From contig ACOK01000079.1 of assembly GCA_000174895.1 (NCBI GenBank), positions 4,202 through 52,605 on the forward strand: a stretch of DNA of 48,404 nt, written 5' to 3'. Below are positions 1-8,502 of this stretch, piece by piece. The translations under genes were made by a program, and so were the position numbers. Source of the stretch: Ruminococcus flavefaciens FD-1 (GTDB lineage Bacteria; Bacillota; Clostridia; Oscillospirales; Ruminococcaceae). The first letter of the stretch is position 1. Every line of letters begins with the position of its first letter. The notes beneath the pieces were generated by a model. The model saw nothing but the letters and a program-made list of their open reading frames with translations, was not told where the DNA came from and did no database searches.

Positions 1-213
1 ATGAACATCTTCAATAAAGTCACTATCGAATCCCTGAAAAAGAACCGCACACGAACTATCGTTACCATCATCGGTATCATGCTTTCCACTGCGCTTATCT
101 GCGCCGTTACCACATCAGTTTCAAGCGTTATACAGTTCGGAAGGAATTATTTCGCATATGAATCCGGTTCATGGCATGGACAGGTCGATCTATCAGCCAT
201 ACGATTCCTTTGA
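1..213 (+). CDS. FtsX/MacB-type ABC permease, N-terminal fragment (frameshifted)
   Basis: This is the first 70 residues of an ABC transporter permease. It has a basic N-terminus (NIFNKVTIESLKKNRTRT) and a first membrane helix at about residues 19-43, typical of FtsX/MacB-like permeases that work with a separate ATPase. The reading frame ends at a TGA after position 210, while the rest of the permease continues in the next frame from about position 180. The ATG is the very first base of the window, so its ribosome site and the partner ATPase lie outside. Joined to the downstream frame it would give a protein of about 900 residues. I regard it as the broken 5' part of one gene, not an independent peptide. 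Confidence 0.7.
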   Translation: MNIFNKVTIESLKKNRTRTIVTIIGIMLSTALICAVTTSVSSVIQFGRNYFAYESGSWHGQVDLSAIRFL

Positions 214-2701
214 ATATATAGAATCATCCGATAAGGTGGATAAGGCGGTATTCAGCAAATACGAGGGATACGCCCCCATTGAAAGTGAAAATGAATACAA
301 GCCTTATCTTTATCTCATGGGTGTCAGCGACGGCTATGATGAGATTATGCCTGTTCATATGATGGAGGGACATTTTCCCGAAAATGACAGCGAGATACTG
401 ATCCCGTCACATCTTTCCGATAACGGCGGAGTGTACCTGAAAACAGGTGATAAGATCACTCTTGAAGTCGGTGAAAGGATACGTGATGACCATGCTGTGG
501 GACAGGAAAATCCTATGTTTGAAGTGGGAGCTGATTACAACGAAGACGGCACTATAAGCGAAGATTTCAGCGTCCGTACAACTAAGGAATACACTGTCTG
601 CGGAATCTATGAGCGTCCAGGCTATATGATCGAGGATTCTGAGGCGCCCGGCTATACCTGTATTGTCAGAGCGACAGACAGCGAATACCTACCCGAGACA
701 TACAGTATCAGCTTTTCCATGAAGAATGCAGAACAGATCTACGATTTCATGGAAAGCGAAAGGATAGACGGAAGTACTAACTCCGATCTGCTTATGTTCT
801 ACGGAATATCAAGATATAACAGCATAGAGCAGACACTTTACGGACTTGCGGCAGTAGTGATCGTTCTCATCATGTTCGGTTCGGTAATGCTTATCTACAA
901 CGCATTTTCAATTTCCGTTGCGGAACGTACCAAGCAGTTCGGACTTCTTTCCTCTATCGGCGCAACAAAGAAACAGCTGAGAAAAATGGTTAGGTTTGAA
1001 TCATTTGTAGTAAGCGGTATCGGAATACCTCTTGGTATTCTTCTCGGAATCGCAGGAATGTGGGTCACATTTACCTGTCTCGGAAGCAAGTTCGGTTCAT
1101 TCTTCGGCGAGGATCTCCCTGATGAAGTCAAGATGAAGCTGTCGGTATCCGTGGTTTCTATAATTGCGGCTGTAGTCATCGCAATTGTTACTATCAGCAT
1201 TTCCGCATGGATACCGTCTAAACGTGCCACAAAGGTCACAGCTGTTGAAGCTATTCGCATGAGCAGTGATATCAAGGTAAAAAACAAGAAGCTGAAAACT
1301 CCGAAGCTGGTGTACAAACTGTTCGGATTCTCGGGAATGCTGGGACACAAGTACTACAAGAGAAGCAAGAAGAGATACCGCACAACTATCATGAGCCTTT
1401 TCATGAGCATAGTACTTTTCGTTTCAGCATCGGCATTTACCGATTATCTTATCAAAGGTGCAGAGATATCCTCGGAAACATCGGGTTATGATCTTGTATA
1501 CCATTATTCCGGTGACGATATGATAAACAGCGCTCCTGAGCTGCTTGAGAAGATAAAAAATGTTGAAAGCGTGGATAATGCGTCTTTCGCATTTAATACA
1601 GGTGTCAACTGCGATGTTGAAAAAAGTGTAATCAATCCCGAGCTTCTGGAGATGCTGGAAATGGATATTGCAATGTCCGGCGGAATCGTTAACGCTGACA
1701 GCAGTAAGATAAATATGTACGTTGTTTCATCTTTTGTGGACGACGAAACATATCTGAGGCTTCTTGACGAAAACGGACTCAGCAAAGCTAAGTTCATGTC
1801 GGCTGAATCGCCCCTTGGAATTCTCTATGACGGCGATGAGATATTCGACCGTGAAGCAGGCAGATTCGTCAAGAGTTCATCCATCATAGCAGAAGAATGC
1901 TCTTTTGACTGCCATATGTACGAATCTTTCAAGGATTACTGGTTCTACATGGATAATGGTGACGGCACTGCGACATACATGAATTATAACGACGAGGAGA
2001 AGATAATCTCCAATGAGGACTGCCGCACTAATTTTACTCTCAGGACCGGAAAGACCATTCATAATAAGCCTTTTTACAACAGCTCCACAGGAGTAATACT
2101 GGCTGTTTATCCTTTCAGTATGATGGAGGATCTGATGCCGAAAGAAGATAACGATTACTGCGAGATCTTCATTAATTCCGCTGAGCCCGAAGAATGCGAG
2201 AAGGAGCTGACTGCATTTCTCAAGGACAATCATCTCCATACAGATTCACTTCACAATGTTGCAGAGGCTGAAAAGCAGGAGCGAAGCTTCATTACTATAA
2301 TAAAAGTGTTTGCTTACGGATTTATAGTACTTATATCCCTTATCGCCGCAGCAAATGTATTCAATACAATTTCCACTAACATAGGACTGCGCAGACGTGA
2401 ATTCGCAATGCTCAGGTCTGTTGGAATGACACAGAAGGGTATCAGGAATATTCTCAATTATGAATGCATACTGTACGGCCTGAAGTCTCTGGCAGCAGGA
2501 CTACCTGTGGCAGCGGTGGTAGTGTGGTTCATATTCAGATCAGTTGATATCTCAATGGATGTTGATTTCTATCTGCCGTGGGAGGCAATAGGAATTGCGG
2601 TATTCAGCGTGTTTGCAGTAGTATTTGCAACAATGATGTACTCAATGAGCAAGCTGAAAAATGACAACACGATAGACGCACTTAAAAACGAAAACTTATA
2701 G
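158..2701 (+). CDS. FtsX-like ABC transporter permease, main part (frameshifted from the fragment at 1-213)
   Basis: This frame holds the extracellular domain, then three membrane helices around residues 228-345 (in an FtsX-type block with the ERTKQFGLLSSIGATKKQL motif). A second half follows: another N-terminal-like helix near residue 410, a second extracellular domain, and a last three-helix block with LRRREFAMLRSVGMTQKG. Two FtsX blocks are typical of Firmicute permeases of 800-900 residues, often peptide or antibiotic exporters or resistance pumps. The apparent start at 158 has no good ribosome site and lies in the overlap with the upstream frame. True initiation is almost certainly at position 1, with one extra base somewhere around 175-190. 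The gene may be inactive, or the frameshift may be a sequence error. Confidence 0.8.
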   Translation: MNPVHGMDRSIYQPYDSFEYIESSDKVDKAVFSKYEGYAPIESENEYKPYLYLMGVSDGYDEIMPVHMMEGHFPENDSEILIPSHLSDNGGVYLKTGDKITLEVGERIRDDHAVGQENPMFEVGADYNEDGTISEDFSVRTTKEYTVCGIYERPGYMIEDSEAPGYTCIVRATDSEYLPETYSISFSMKNAEQIYDFMESERIDGSTNSDLLMFYGISRYNSIEQTLYGLAAVVIVLIMFGSVMLIYNAFSISVAERTKQFGLLSSIGATKKQLRKMVRFESFVVSGIGIPLGILLGIAGMWVTFTCLGSKFGSFFGEDLPDEVKMKLSVSVVSIIAAVVIAIVTISISAWIPSKRATKVTAVEAIRMSSDIKVKNKKLKTPKLVYKLFGFSGMLGHKYYKRSKKRYRTTIMSLFMSIVLFVSASAFTDYLIKGAEISSETSGYDLVYHYSGDDMINSAPELLEKIKNVESVDNASFAFNTGVNCDVEKSVINPELLEMLEMDIAMSGGIVNADSSKINMYVVSSFVDDETYLRLLDENGLSKAKFMSAESPLGILYDGDEIFDREAGRFVKSSSIIAEECSFDCHMYESFKDYWFYMDNGDGTATYMNYNDEEKIISNEDCRTNFTLRTGKTIHNKPFYNSSTGVILAVYPFSMMEDLMPKEDNDYCEIFINSAEPEECEKELTAFLKDNHLHTDSLHNVAEAEKQERSFITIIKVFAYGFIVLISLIAAANVFNTISTNIGLRRREFAMLRSVGMTQKGIRNILNYECILYGLKSLAAGLPVAAVVVWFIFRSVDISMDVDFYLPWEAIGIAVFSVFAVVFATMMYSMSKLKNDNTIDALKNENL

Positions 2702-2872
2702 GCAACACCGCACAAAGCCCGCCTGACGGCTTTGCACTGAATCTGCGGACAGATTTTCCGTCATCTTGCACAGAAATCCCTTGACATACGTCAGTATGCC
2801 TGCGGAATTTCTATACAATCTGACGAAAAATCTGTCGGCGCATATTCAGCACAAGTTTTGTGCGGTGTTGCC
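2701..2872. repeat. Imperfect palindromic repeat element, MITE-like
   Basis: The ends are perfect 16-base inverted repeats: GGCAACACCGCACAAA at 2701-2716 and its complement at 2857-2872. The flanking bases (TATA on both sides) extend the pairing. The interior is also self-complementary: GCACTGAATCTGCGGACAG at 2735-2753 resembles the complement of 2829-2852. The whole 172 bases could fold into one long hairpin. It begins on the stop codon of the permease gene and carries no ORF that looks real. This is consistent with a non-autonomous palindromic repeat. Confidence 0.7.
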
Positions 2873-2880
2873 TATAAAAC

Positions 2881-2918
2881 AAAGGGAAGGAACTCTCATC
2901 GGAAGTTCCTTCCCTTTT
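2881..2918. terminator. Bidirectional intrinsic terminator
   Basis: A 14-bp stem (AAAGGGAAGGAACT, 9-base loop, complement at 2904-2917) is flanked by A-rich and T-rich runs. It lies between the permease (+) and the anti-sigma-like gene (-), whose stop is at 2923, so it can end both transcripts. Confidence 0.85.
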
Positions 2919-2922
2919 AGTA

Positions 2923-4170
2923 TTATTGAGCCATGTTTCGGAGATCGTTGATATTACATGATTGGCTGTGATCAAGTGTGGCGAGGTCATCACCGTCCAT
3001 TGTCATTATGGAGTTGTCGGTCTCATGTATAAGCGAGAATCCTCCACGTGGGATATTGTATCCGCCGCTGTTTATGAACAGGATGTATTCACGTCCCGAT
3101 TCGGGTTCGTATCGGTTCATGCTGTTTTCGTATACTATCCAGTCATCGGGGAAGTCCCCGTCAATTTCGTGGCTGTGGGCGTATTCATCAGCTGAGATGT
3201 AGCCACCGAGGAATCTTACAGATATCCTGTCTCCCTGCACGACAGAACCGTCGCTCTTAATTATTTCGCTTACGGTTATATCGAGCTGAGTGTAAGCTAT
3301 TCCGTCACGTGATGTATAGATCACATCGTCAACGGTTCCACGGATGACGTGGTCTGACTGGTTGGTTATCAGTTCAAGGTAGTTATCTACAACAGGAGCA
3401 TGGCTGACTCCATCTGTACCTCCTGGGCTGACTCCATTGTTGCCGCCGGTTTTTTCACCTCTGAGCAATTCAGCAGATACAGGTCTTCCGTTATTGTATA
3501 CCACATCTGGAGTGAGAGTCTTGTCTTCGCCCGATACAACATTTACGGGATCAATCGGAACGATCGGCTGCGGAGGCTCCGGATTTTCTTTATCCTGAAC
3601 GGTGGTGGTCATGTTATGCTGCTGTGCAGTTGTAGTGTTTGTCTTGCTGTTGTTGTTTTCCTGAGGCTTTGAAGCGGCTGTGTCTGAAGTAACGGCAGGG
3701 GAGTTTTCATCGCTGCTGTCGGACTTCTGAGTGCCTGATACATCTGATGTACCGCCGGCCTTACGGGTAGCTGAAGCTGTTGTGATTGCTGTTGTTTTTG
3801 TTGCGTTTTTTGCCGTGGTCTTTGATGTTTTATCTGTTGATCCTGTGGTATCCGAAACCGTAGTAACAGCCGCATAGCTGTCGTTATCATCAGGTGTATT
3901 ATCTTCTTCGGTATCTGTTACGACAACGGAGATATTCCCGTGATCGTTATTTCCCGGGTGTATATCGGTATTTTTTCTGATGTTGAACCATACTCCACAG
4001 ACTACAGCACAGGCTGCGGCCATAGAAGCGATTTTAATAAAAAGGGGAGAAATAGACTTGCGTTTCTGTTTCTTTGCAAGCTGCTCATATTCGGCTATAA
4101 ACTGGCGCTTCTTTTCGGGTTCGGGTATGCCGAATGCTTCATTGAGCGCTATTTTTTCTGATCGTGTCAT
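2923..4170 (-). CDS. Membrane-anchored anti-sigma-factor-like protein with Ser/Thr-rich extracellular stalk
   Basis: The 415-residue protein has a short basic cytoplasmic segment (about residues 1-41), one membrane helix (about 43-62, IKIASMAAACAVVCGVWF), a long low-complexity Thr/Ser/Asn stalk (about 70-195) and a C-terminal extracellular domain (about 255-415) that I do not recognise. Its start codon overlaps the stop of the ECF sigma factor gene upstream (ATGA overlap), the usual arrangement for a sigma/anti-sigma pair. I infer that the N-terminal segment holds the sigma factor at the membrane and that the outer domain senses an envelope or substrate signal. The cytoplasmic part shows no obvious zinc-binding HxxxCxxC motif, so the anti-sigma assignment rests on context and topology. 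Confidence 0.65.
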   Translation of the reverse strand: MTRSEKIALNEAFGIPEPEKKRQFIAEYEQLAKKQKRKSISPLFIKIASMAAACAVVCGVWFNIRKNTDIHPGNNDHGNISVVVTDTEEDNTPDDNDSYAAVTTVSDTTGSTDKTSKTTAKNATKTTAITTASATRKAGGTSDVSGTQKSDSSDENSPAVTSDTAASKPQENNNSKTNTTTAQQHNMTTTVQDKENPEPPQPIVPIDPVNVVSGEDKTLTPDVVYNNGRPVSAELLRGEKTGGNNGVSPGGTDGVSHAPVVDNYLELITNQSDHVIRGTVDDVIYTSRDGIAYTQLDITVSEIIKSDGSVVQGDRISVRFLGGYISADEYAHSHEIDGDFPDDWIVYENSMNRYEPESGREYILFINSGGYNIPRGGFSLIHETDNSIMTMDGDDLATLDHSQSCNINDLRNMAQ

Positions 4171-4622
4171 ATAAGCTCCTCCTTTCCAAGATCTCTGTGA
4201 AGTTCATCGAGTATGCGCTTGATCCTGCGGTTTACGGCAAATCTTGATATATTATATATCTTGCCGATAACGTTCACAGGCACTTCATTTATGTAGCGCA
4301 GAAGTATGATCTCCCTGTCGGTGGAATCAAGTCTTCCGAGAGCCTGTTTCAGTGAAAATTTAGATAAAACGCTGTCTTCGATATCATCGTCGGAGGCGTC
4401 GGTATCCGAAAGTCCGACTGCTGTTTTCTTTCTGAATTCATCAGTACAGAGATTGCCTGCTATAGTATACAGAAGCTGGAGGGTCTTGTCCAAGCTGTGA
4501 TATTGAGGGTGCTCGAGATATCTGAGGAATGTTTCCTGTGTGATATCTTCCGCAGTTTCCCTGTGTCTGACCCTTAGATAGCAGAACCGGTATATTTTGT
4601 CGTACTGTTCTTCTATATCCAT
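4167..4622 (-). CDS. ECF-type RNA polymerase sigma factor
   Basis: The 151-residue protein has sigma region 2 at about residues 5-70 (YDKIYRFCYLRVRHRETAEDITQETFLRYL) and region 4 at about 95-145 (ALGRLDSTDREIILLRYINEVPVNVIGKIYNISRFAVNRRIKRILDEL, a helix-turn-helix). That is the size and layout of a sigma-70 extracytoplasmic-function factor. A strong ribosome site, AAAGGAGGTG, precedes the ATG. It is co-transcribed and translationally coupled with the membrane protein downstream. Targets cannot be read from the window; the neighbouring serpins and the surface enzymes are candidates only by position. Confidence 0.9.
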   Translation of the reverse strand: MDIEEQYDKIYRFCYLRVRHRETAEDITQETFLRYLEHPQYHSLDKTLQLLYTIAGNLCTDEFRKKTAVGLSDTDASDDDIEDSVLSKFSLKQALGRLDSTDREIILLRYINEVPVNVIGKIYNISRFAVNRRIKRILDELHRDLGKEELI

Positions 4623-4669
4623 AAGCGGGCACCTCCTTTAATGTTATGAAAATAAAGATTAATAGTATA

Positions 4670-4700
4670 ATTATAACATATTCTGGAGAAAAAATGTTAA
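4670..4700 (-). promoter_or_regulatory. Possible promoter for the ECF sigma gene
   Basis: On the minus strand TTAACA (4700-4695) and TATAAT (4675-4670) are separated by 19 bases, about 50 bases before the sigma factor start. The spacing is long, so this is only a candidate. An overlapping TATACT at 4669-4664 is an alternative -10. Confidence 0.35.
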
Positions 4701-4723
4701 TAAATTGTTAAGAAGGTGGTCGG

Positions 4724-4752
4724 GGAAAAACCGTACCCTGTTAAGAGTACGG
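4724..4752 (-). terminator. Intrinsic terminator of the serpin operon
   Basis: On the minus strand CCGTAC, a 10-base loop, and GTACGG are followed by TTTTT. It lies about 100 bases past the stop of the second serpin gene and ahead of the sigma factor promoter. Confidence 0.75.
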
Positions 4753-4852
4753 CTCTGATTGTCCCCTACAAAGGAATAACCGCAAAATTGCGATGATTTA
4801 TAACAACGCTCAGATGCTTACAGTGCAGACAGCATCAGTGAGCGGTGTCGGC

Positions 4853-6349
4853 TTATTCGGGAATATTTGTCAGTGTTCCCAGGAATACGGGCATATCAGT
4901 TTCCGTATCAACTATTGCATAGACGAAAGGTCTGTCGAAATTCAGTTCATTCGGAGCATCCATTATGGCAGCTGTATCCTTCATAATAATGGCTGTAACA
5001 GCAGTTGCTTTTGTTCCGTCTTCGTCAAGCTGGATGAATGTGTCATGTAGCACTTCCGAAACCGAAGGATGGCCTACGCTGGTAAGCTTTGTGAAGTCAG
5101 CGTATTCGGAGAATGATTTTTCCATTCCCATATCTGTCAAAGTTTCATTAAGCGTAGTCTGGTAGTCGTATTTGAACTTTGGTATCCTTACCATAGTCAT
5201 GTCTTCCCATGATACCTTTTCTGCCTCGGGTTCAGCGAAAAGTGTGCTGAAATGTTCGGGAGTGAGACTGTTTATATATTCGGTAACGGTCATGCCCTCC
5301 TCGGGAAGAAGTGCTGCAAAGGCGTACTTTTTGCCCTTGTAGTATTTGTAGAATCCCTCGGCATGGTCGTCGTGGATGAAGTGGCTTTCGATCCCACAGA
5401 GCATTTTTGCTGTCTTGGTGTTTCCATTATAGTCTGTGAAGTCCATTATTCTGGTAGCTTCATGCTCATAGGGAGTTTCCCATTTTGCATCGAATGCAAC
5501 TGCGTTTATGAGGAACATGATAGCCTCAGGCGATATATCATCGATAATTTTTGGGATCATCTCATCAGTCTTCTGGTTGACCCATGCGTTGATGTCTTCG
5601 AGTGTTGTATCATCAAAGGGAGCGACATAGACTTCTGAGTTGTAGTAATCTGCTGTAGTCTGGAGAAATTCGGGACGTGGCTTTATGCGGTTCTCGTCAT
5701 TTCTTGCCCATATGGAATTGGCTGTGGTAAGCTTGCAGAATTCTTCATTTGGCTGATTAATGCGCCATTGTTTCAGATACTTGTTCAGCTCGTCAACAGA
5801 GAGGCCTCCCATGACATTTTCAAGCTCAGTGAGAGTTTCACCGTCAGCGCCGTTTGTCAGCATACCCATAGCCTGCATGATGGAATACGGGGATATCATA
5901 ACGTTTTCGCTGTCGCTGAACTGACGCTTCATAAGTTCGAGAGCGAACTTTGAATGTGCCAGTCTGAATTCATCATCTATCTTTTCTTCGCCGTTTGTCT
6001 GTTCTTTTTCGTCAGCGTTAAGGCCTGCTGTCAGGTTTGTGGAATACTTTGAAGTCACGCTGTTTTCAGTGGCGGAGGTTATGAAAGCGAGAAGCTTTTT
6101 CCTCAGCTGTACAAGGTCGAGACTGTCGATGCTTCCGTCACGGTTGATATCAGCAAGGTCAGCGATGATATTGGCCTTTTTGCCGTGAAGGTAATTTGTA
6201 AGTGTGACCATGTCGGAGAGATTGACTGCTCCGTCTGCGTTTGCGTCGCCGTATTTTAAAAGGTCAAGGGCATTTGCTGAAGCTGCGGCAGCTGTAGGCA
6301 ATGCCATACAGATAGCCATTGCTGCCGCTGTGATGCGTTTTTTATTCAT
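4853..6349 (-). CDS. Secreted serpin with N-terminal dockerin (second gene of pair)
   Basis: The 498-residue protein starts with a signal peptide (about 1-27). A type I dockerin follows at about 33-90, with two calcium-loop repeats, GDANADGAVNLSDMVTLTNYL and DINRDGSIDSLDLVQLRKKLL. A complete serpin fold occupies about 125-498. Serpin hallmarks are NAVAFDAKWETPY, the hinge EDGTKATAVTAI and the C-terminal FDRPFVYAIVDTETDMPVFLGTL. The small-residue, charge-poor hinge suggests a true inhibitor. Counting 17 residues from the hinge Glu puts the scissile bond near KDTAA, but P1 is uncertain. It would dock on a scaffoldin cohesin and protect the surface enzyme complex from proteases. AGGAGAT precedes the ATG, and only 11 bases separate it from the upstream serpin gene. 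Confidence 0.93.
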   Translation of the reverse strand: MNKKRITAAAMAICMALPTAAAASANALDLLKYGDANADGAVNLSDMVTLTNYLHGKKANIIADLADINRDGSIDSLDLVQLRKKLLAFITSATENSVTSKYSTNLTAGLNADEKEQTNGEEKIDDEFRLAHSKFALELMKRQFSDSENVMISPYSIMQAMGMLTNGADGETLTELENVMGGLSVDELNKYLKQWRINQPNEEFCKLTTANSIWARNDENRIKPRPEFLQTTADYYNSEVYVAPFDDTTLEDINAWVNQKTDEMIPKIIDDISPEAIMFLINAVAFDAKWETPYEHEATRIMDFTDYNGNTKTAKMLCGIESHFIHDDHAEGFYKYYKGKKYAFAALLPEEGMTVTEYINSLTPEHFSTLFAEPEAEKVSWEDMTMVRIPKFKYDYQTTLNETLTDMGMEKSFSEYADFTKLTSVGHPSVSEVLHDTFIQLDEDGTKATAVTAIIMKDTAAIMDAPNELNFDRPFVYAIVDTETDMPVFLGTLTNIPE

Positions 6350-6360
6350 AAGATCATCTC

Positions 6361-7833
6361 CTATTCGATATCCATGACTGTTCCCATGAACAGAGGAAGA
6401 TCGGTTTCGGTGTCAACTATAGCGTATACGAATGGTCTGTCGAGAATAACTTCTTTTCTTTCTCTTTCAGGCGCTATACCATTTCCTGCCATCAGAACAA
6501 TAGTTGCTGCGGCTGCTGTTGTGCCTGATTCGTTAAGATCAATGAATGTCTTGTGCTTAACACTGCTGATATACAGCGGAATCGAATCGGGAGTTACCAT
6601 CTTTGAGAAATCAGCTGTGCCGAGGAAAGCGGATTCCATTCCCATATCCTTGAGAGGATCGTTGAGATCGCTGCTTGATTCATATTTGAATTTAGGGAGA
6701 ATTGTCGTAACATCGGCGTAATGCTGCTCGGTGAACATCTTATGCAGGCGCTCTGCTGTAAGGTTGTTCACGAAATCTGTCACGGTGATATCTTCGTCGG
6801 GGAGGATAGCTGCAAATGCGTATCTTCCGCCTTCGTAATACTTTATCATGCCTACAGCGTCTTCATCTTGAATATATGAGGACTCCATGCCGTAAAGCAT
6901 ATCGGTCTCCTTGACGGAACCGTCATAAGCAGTGAACTTATGGGGCTTTACCTGATAATCGTCGTATGGTGTGCTCCATTTTGCATCGAATGTAACGGCA
7001 TTGATAAGCGCCATCATATCGGTAGGTTTCAGTTCCTTGAGGATCTCTGGGATCATTCCGTCAGTGTGTTCGTTGATCCAGTTATTGATATCATTAACGG
7101 TAGACTGGTCAAATGCGGCTTTGAATATATCTGCGCCGTAATAATTAACTGTATCCTGTATAAATGTGGGCTGAGGTTTGATAAGTGCTTCGTTGTCACG
7201 CACCCATATGGAGTTTGCTGTCTTGATCTTTAGGTTATCTTTGTTTGGCTGACCTGTGCGCCATGTTTTCAGGTATTTGTTCAGTTCGCCTATCTCCAGA
7301 CCGCCGAGAGCTTTTTCCATATCGGCTTTAGTCTGACCTGCTGCGCCGTTGGCTGTCATACCCAGAGCCATTGAAACTGAATAAGGCGAGATAAGCACGT
7401 TTTTGTCTTCTTTGATCGTGTGCTTGAAAAGTTCGAGGGAGAATTCCGTCTGAGCATCAGTGAAGCTCTCATCTACCTTTTTTCCGTCAGGATGAGCGCT
7501 TTCAATGCCTCCGCAAAGGTTCACGGTGCCTGAGTTTTCGTATTTCTTATTTGCGTCAGCAATGCCTCCGAGAAGAAGCTTGCGCATTTCGATGAAATCA
7601 TAGATGTCTAAGCTTGCATCGTCGTTCATATCAGCGTTGGTGCTGTCACTGATTTTGCCATTGCCGTGGAGCCATTGTCTGAACATTACGGTATCTGCAA
7701 GATTGAAAACTCCGTCATAGTTGATGTCGCCCTTAGGCCTTGGCGGTTCGAGAGCAGAAGCGTTTACAGCTGTAAGGGGAGCTGCAAGGGAAATTGCCAT
7801 AAGACCTGCTAAAAATCGTTTATACATTTTCAT
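6361..7833 (-). CDS. Secreted serpin with N-terminal dockerin (first gene of pair)
   Basis: The 490-residue paralog of the next gene has the same design: signal peptide (about 1-27), dockerin (about 34-90: GDINYDGVFNLADTVMFRQWL and DMNDDASLDIYDFIEMRKLLL), and serpin domain (about 120-490). The hinge NESGTTAAAATIVL is the classic alanine-rich sequence of an inhibitory serpin. The reactive loop then differs completely from its neighbour (MAGNGIAPERERKE), so the two inhibitors probably target different proteases. The second dockerin repeat has Ser-Leu where Gly-Ser-Ile is usual, a mild deviation. The ATG is preceded by AAGGAGG at a good distance. The two genes look like a tandem duplication in one transcript. 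Confidence 0.93.
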   Translation of the reverse strand: MKMYKRFLAGLMAISLAAPLTAVNASALEPPRPKGDINYDGVFNLADTVMFRQWLHGNGKISDSTNADMNDDASLDIYDFIEMRKLLLGGIADANKKYENSGTVNLCGGIESAHPDGKKVDESFTDAQTEFSLELFKHTIKEDKNVLISPYSVSMALGMTANGAAGQTKADMEKALGGLEIGELNKYLKTWRTGQPNKDNLKIKTANSIWVRDNEALIKPQPTFIQDTVNYYGADIFKAAFDQSTVNDINNWINEHTDGMIPEILKELKPTDMMALINAVTFDAKWSTPYDDYQVKPHKFTAYDGSVKETDMLYGMESSYIQDEDAVGMIKYYEGGRYAFAAILPDEDITVTDFVNNLTAERLHKMFTEQHYADVTTILPKFKYESSSDLNDPLKDMGMESAFLGTADFSKMVTPDSIPLYISSVKHKTFIDLNESGTTAAAATIVLMAGNGIAPERERKEVILDRPFVYAIVDTETDLPLFMGTVMDIE

Positions 7834-7939
7834 GATCGTGACCTCCTTGATATGGAATGGTGTTTTATATATAGCTTAACGGAACATGAGGGCCATATGT
7901 GCGGTCATAATTGTAAACATTATGTGAACATTTTCGCTA

Positions 7940-7968
7940 TTGACAATTTTACGGAAATATATTATAAT
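7940..7968 (+). promoter_or_regulatory. Promoter of greA-lysS
   Basis: A consensus promoter: TTGACA at 7940-7945, a 17-base spacer, TATAAT at 7963-7968. The start of greA follows about 40 bases downstream, behind AAAGGAG. Confidence 0.9.
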
Positions 7969-8010
7969 AGTATATAATGCTTTTAAATTTTTTTAAAGGA
8001 GTGCATAATT

Positions 8011-8481
8011 ATGGCAGTTAAACAGATGTCCAGAGAAAGCTACGACAAGCTCGTTGCAGAACTCAATGACCTTATTATCAATAAACGTAAGGAAGTTGCT
8101 GAAAGACTTAAAGTCGCACGTTCTTACGGAGACCTTTCAGAAAACGCCGAGTACGATGAGGCTAAAAACGAACAGGCTATCCTCGAAGCTCACATTGCCG
8201 AGCTCCAGTACACTATCGACAACGCTGAGATCGTTGATGATTCAAACATCTCTGTTGATGAGATCGGTATGAGCTCAAAGATCACTATCAAACGCCTCGA
8301 TACAGGCAAAATTGAAACATTCACTATCGTTTCTACCAACCACGCAAATGTCCGTGAGGGCAAGATCTCTGATGCGTCTCCTATCGGCAAGGCTGCTATG
8401 AAGAAGAGAGTAGGCGATGTATTTATCGTTGATGCTCCTGCCGGAGAACTCAAGTTCGAGGTCGTAGAGATATCCAAGTAA
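8011..8481 (+). CDS. greA: Transcription elongation factor GreA
   Basis: The 156-residue protein has the full GreA layout. An N-terminal antiparallel coiled coil (about 1-75) carries the acidic tip SYGDLSENAEYDEAKNEQ, whose Asp and Glu residues reach into the polymerase active site and promote cleavage of backtracked RNA. A C-terminal FKBP-like domain (about 85-156) includes SPIGKAAMKKRVGD. The length is normal. It is the first gene of a two-gene unit with lysS, 21 bases away, a pairing common in Firmicutes. Confidence 0.97.
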   Translation: MAVKQMSRESYDKLVAELNDLIINKRKEVAERLKVARSYGDLSENAEYDEAKNEQAILEAHIAELQYTIDNAEIVDDSNISVDEIGMSSKITIKRLDTGKIETFTIVSTNHANVREGKISDASPIGKAAMKKRVGDVFIVDAPAGELKFEVVEISK

Positions 8482-8502
8482 TCGAAAGGACGTTATATCA
8501 TA

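Noticed and set aside
895..1350. 151-residue minus-strand ORF inside the permease
   Set aside because: It is the shadow of a hydrophobic coding stretch, with no ribosome site or promoter.
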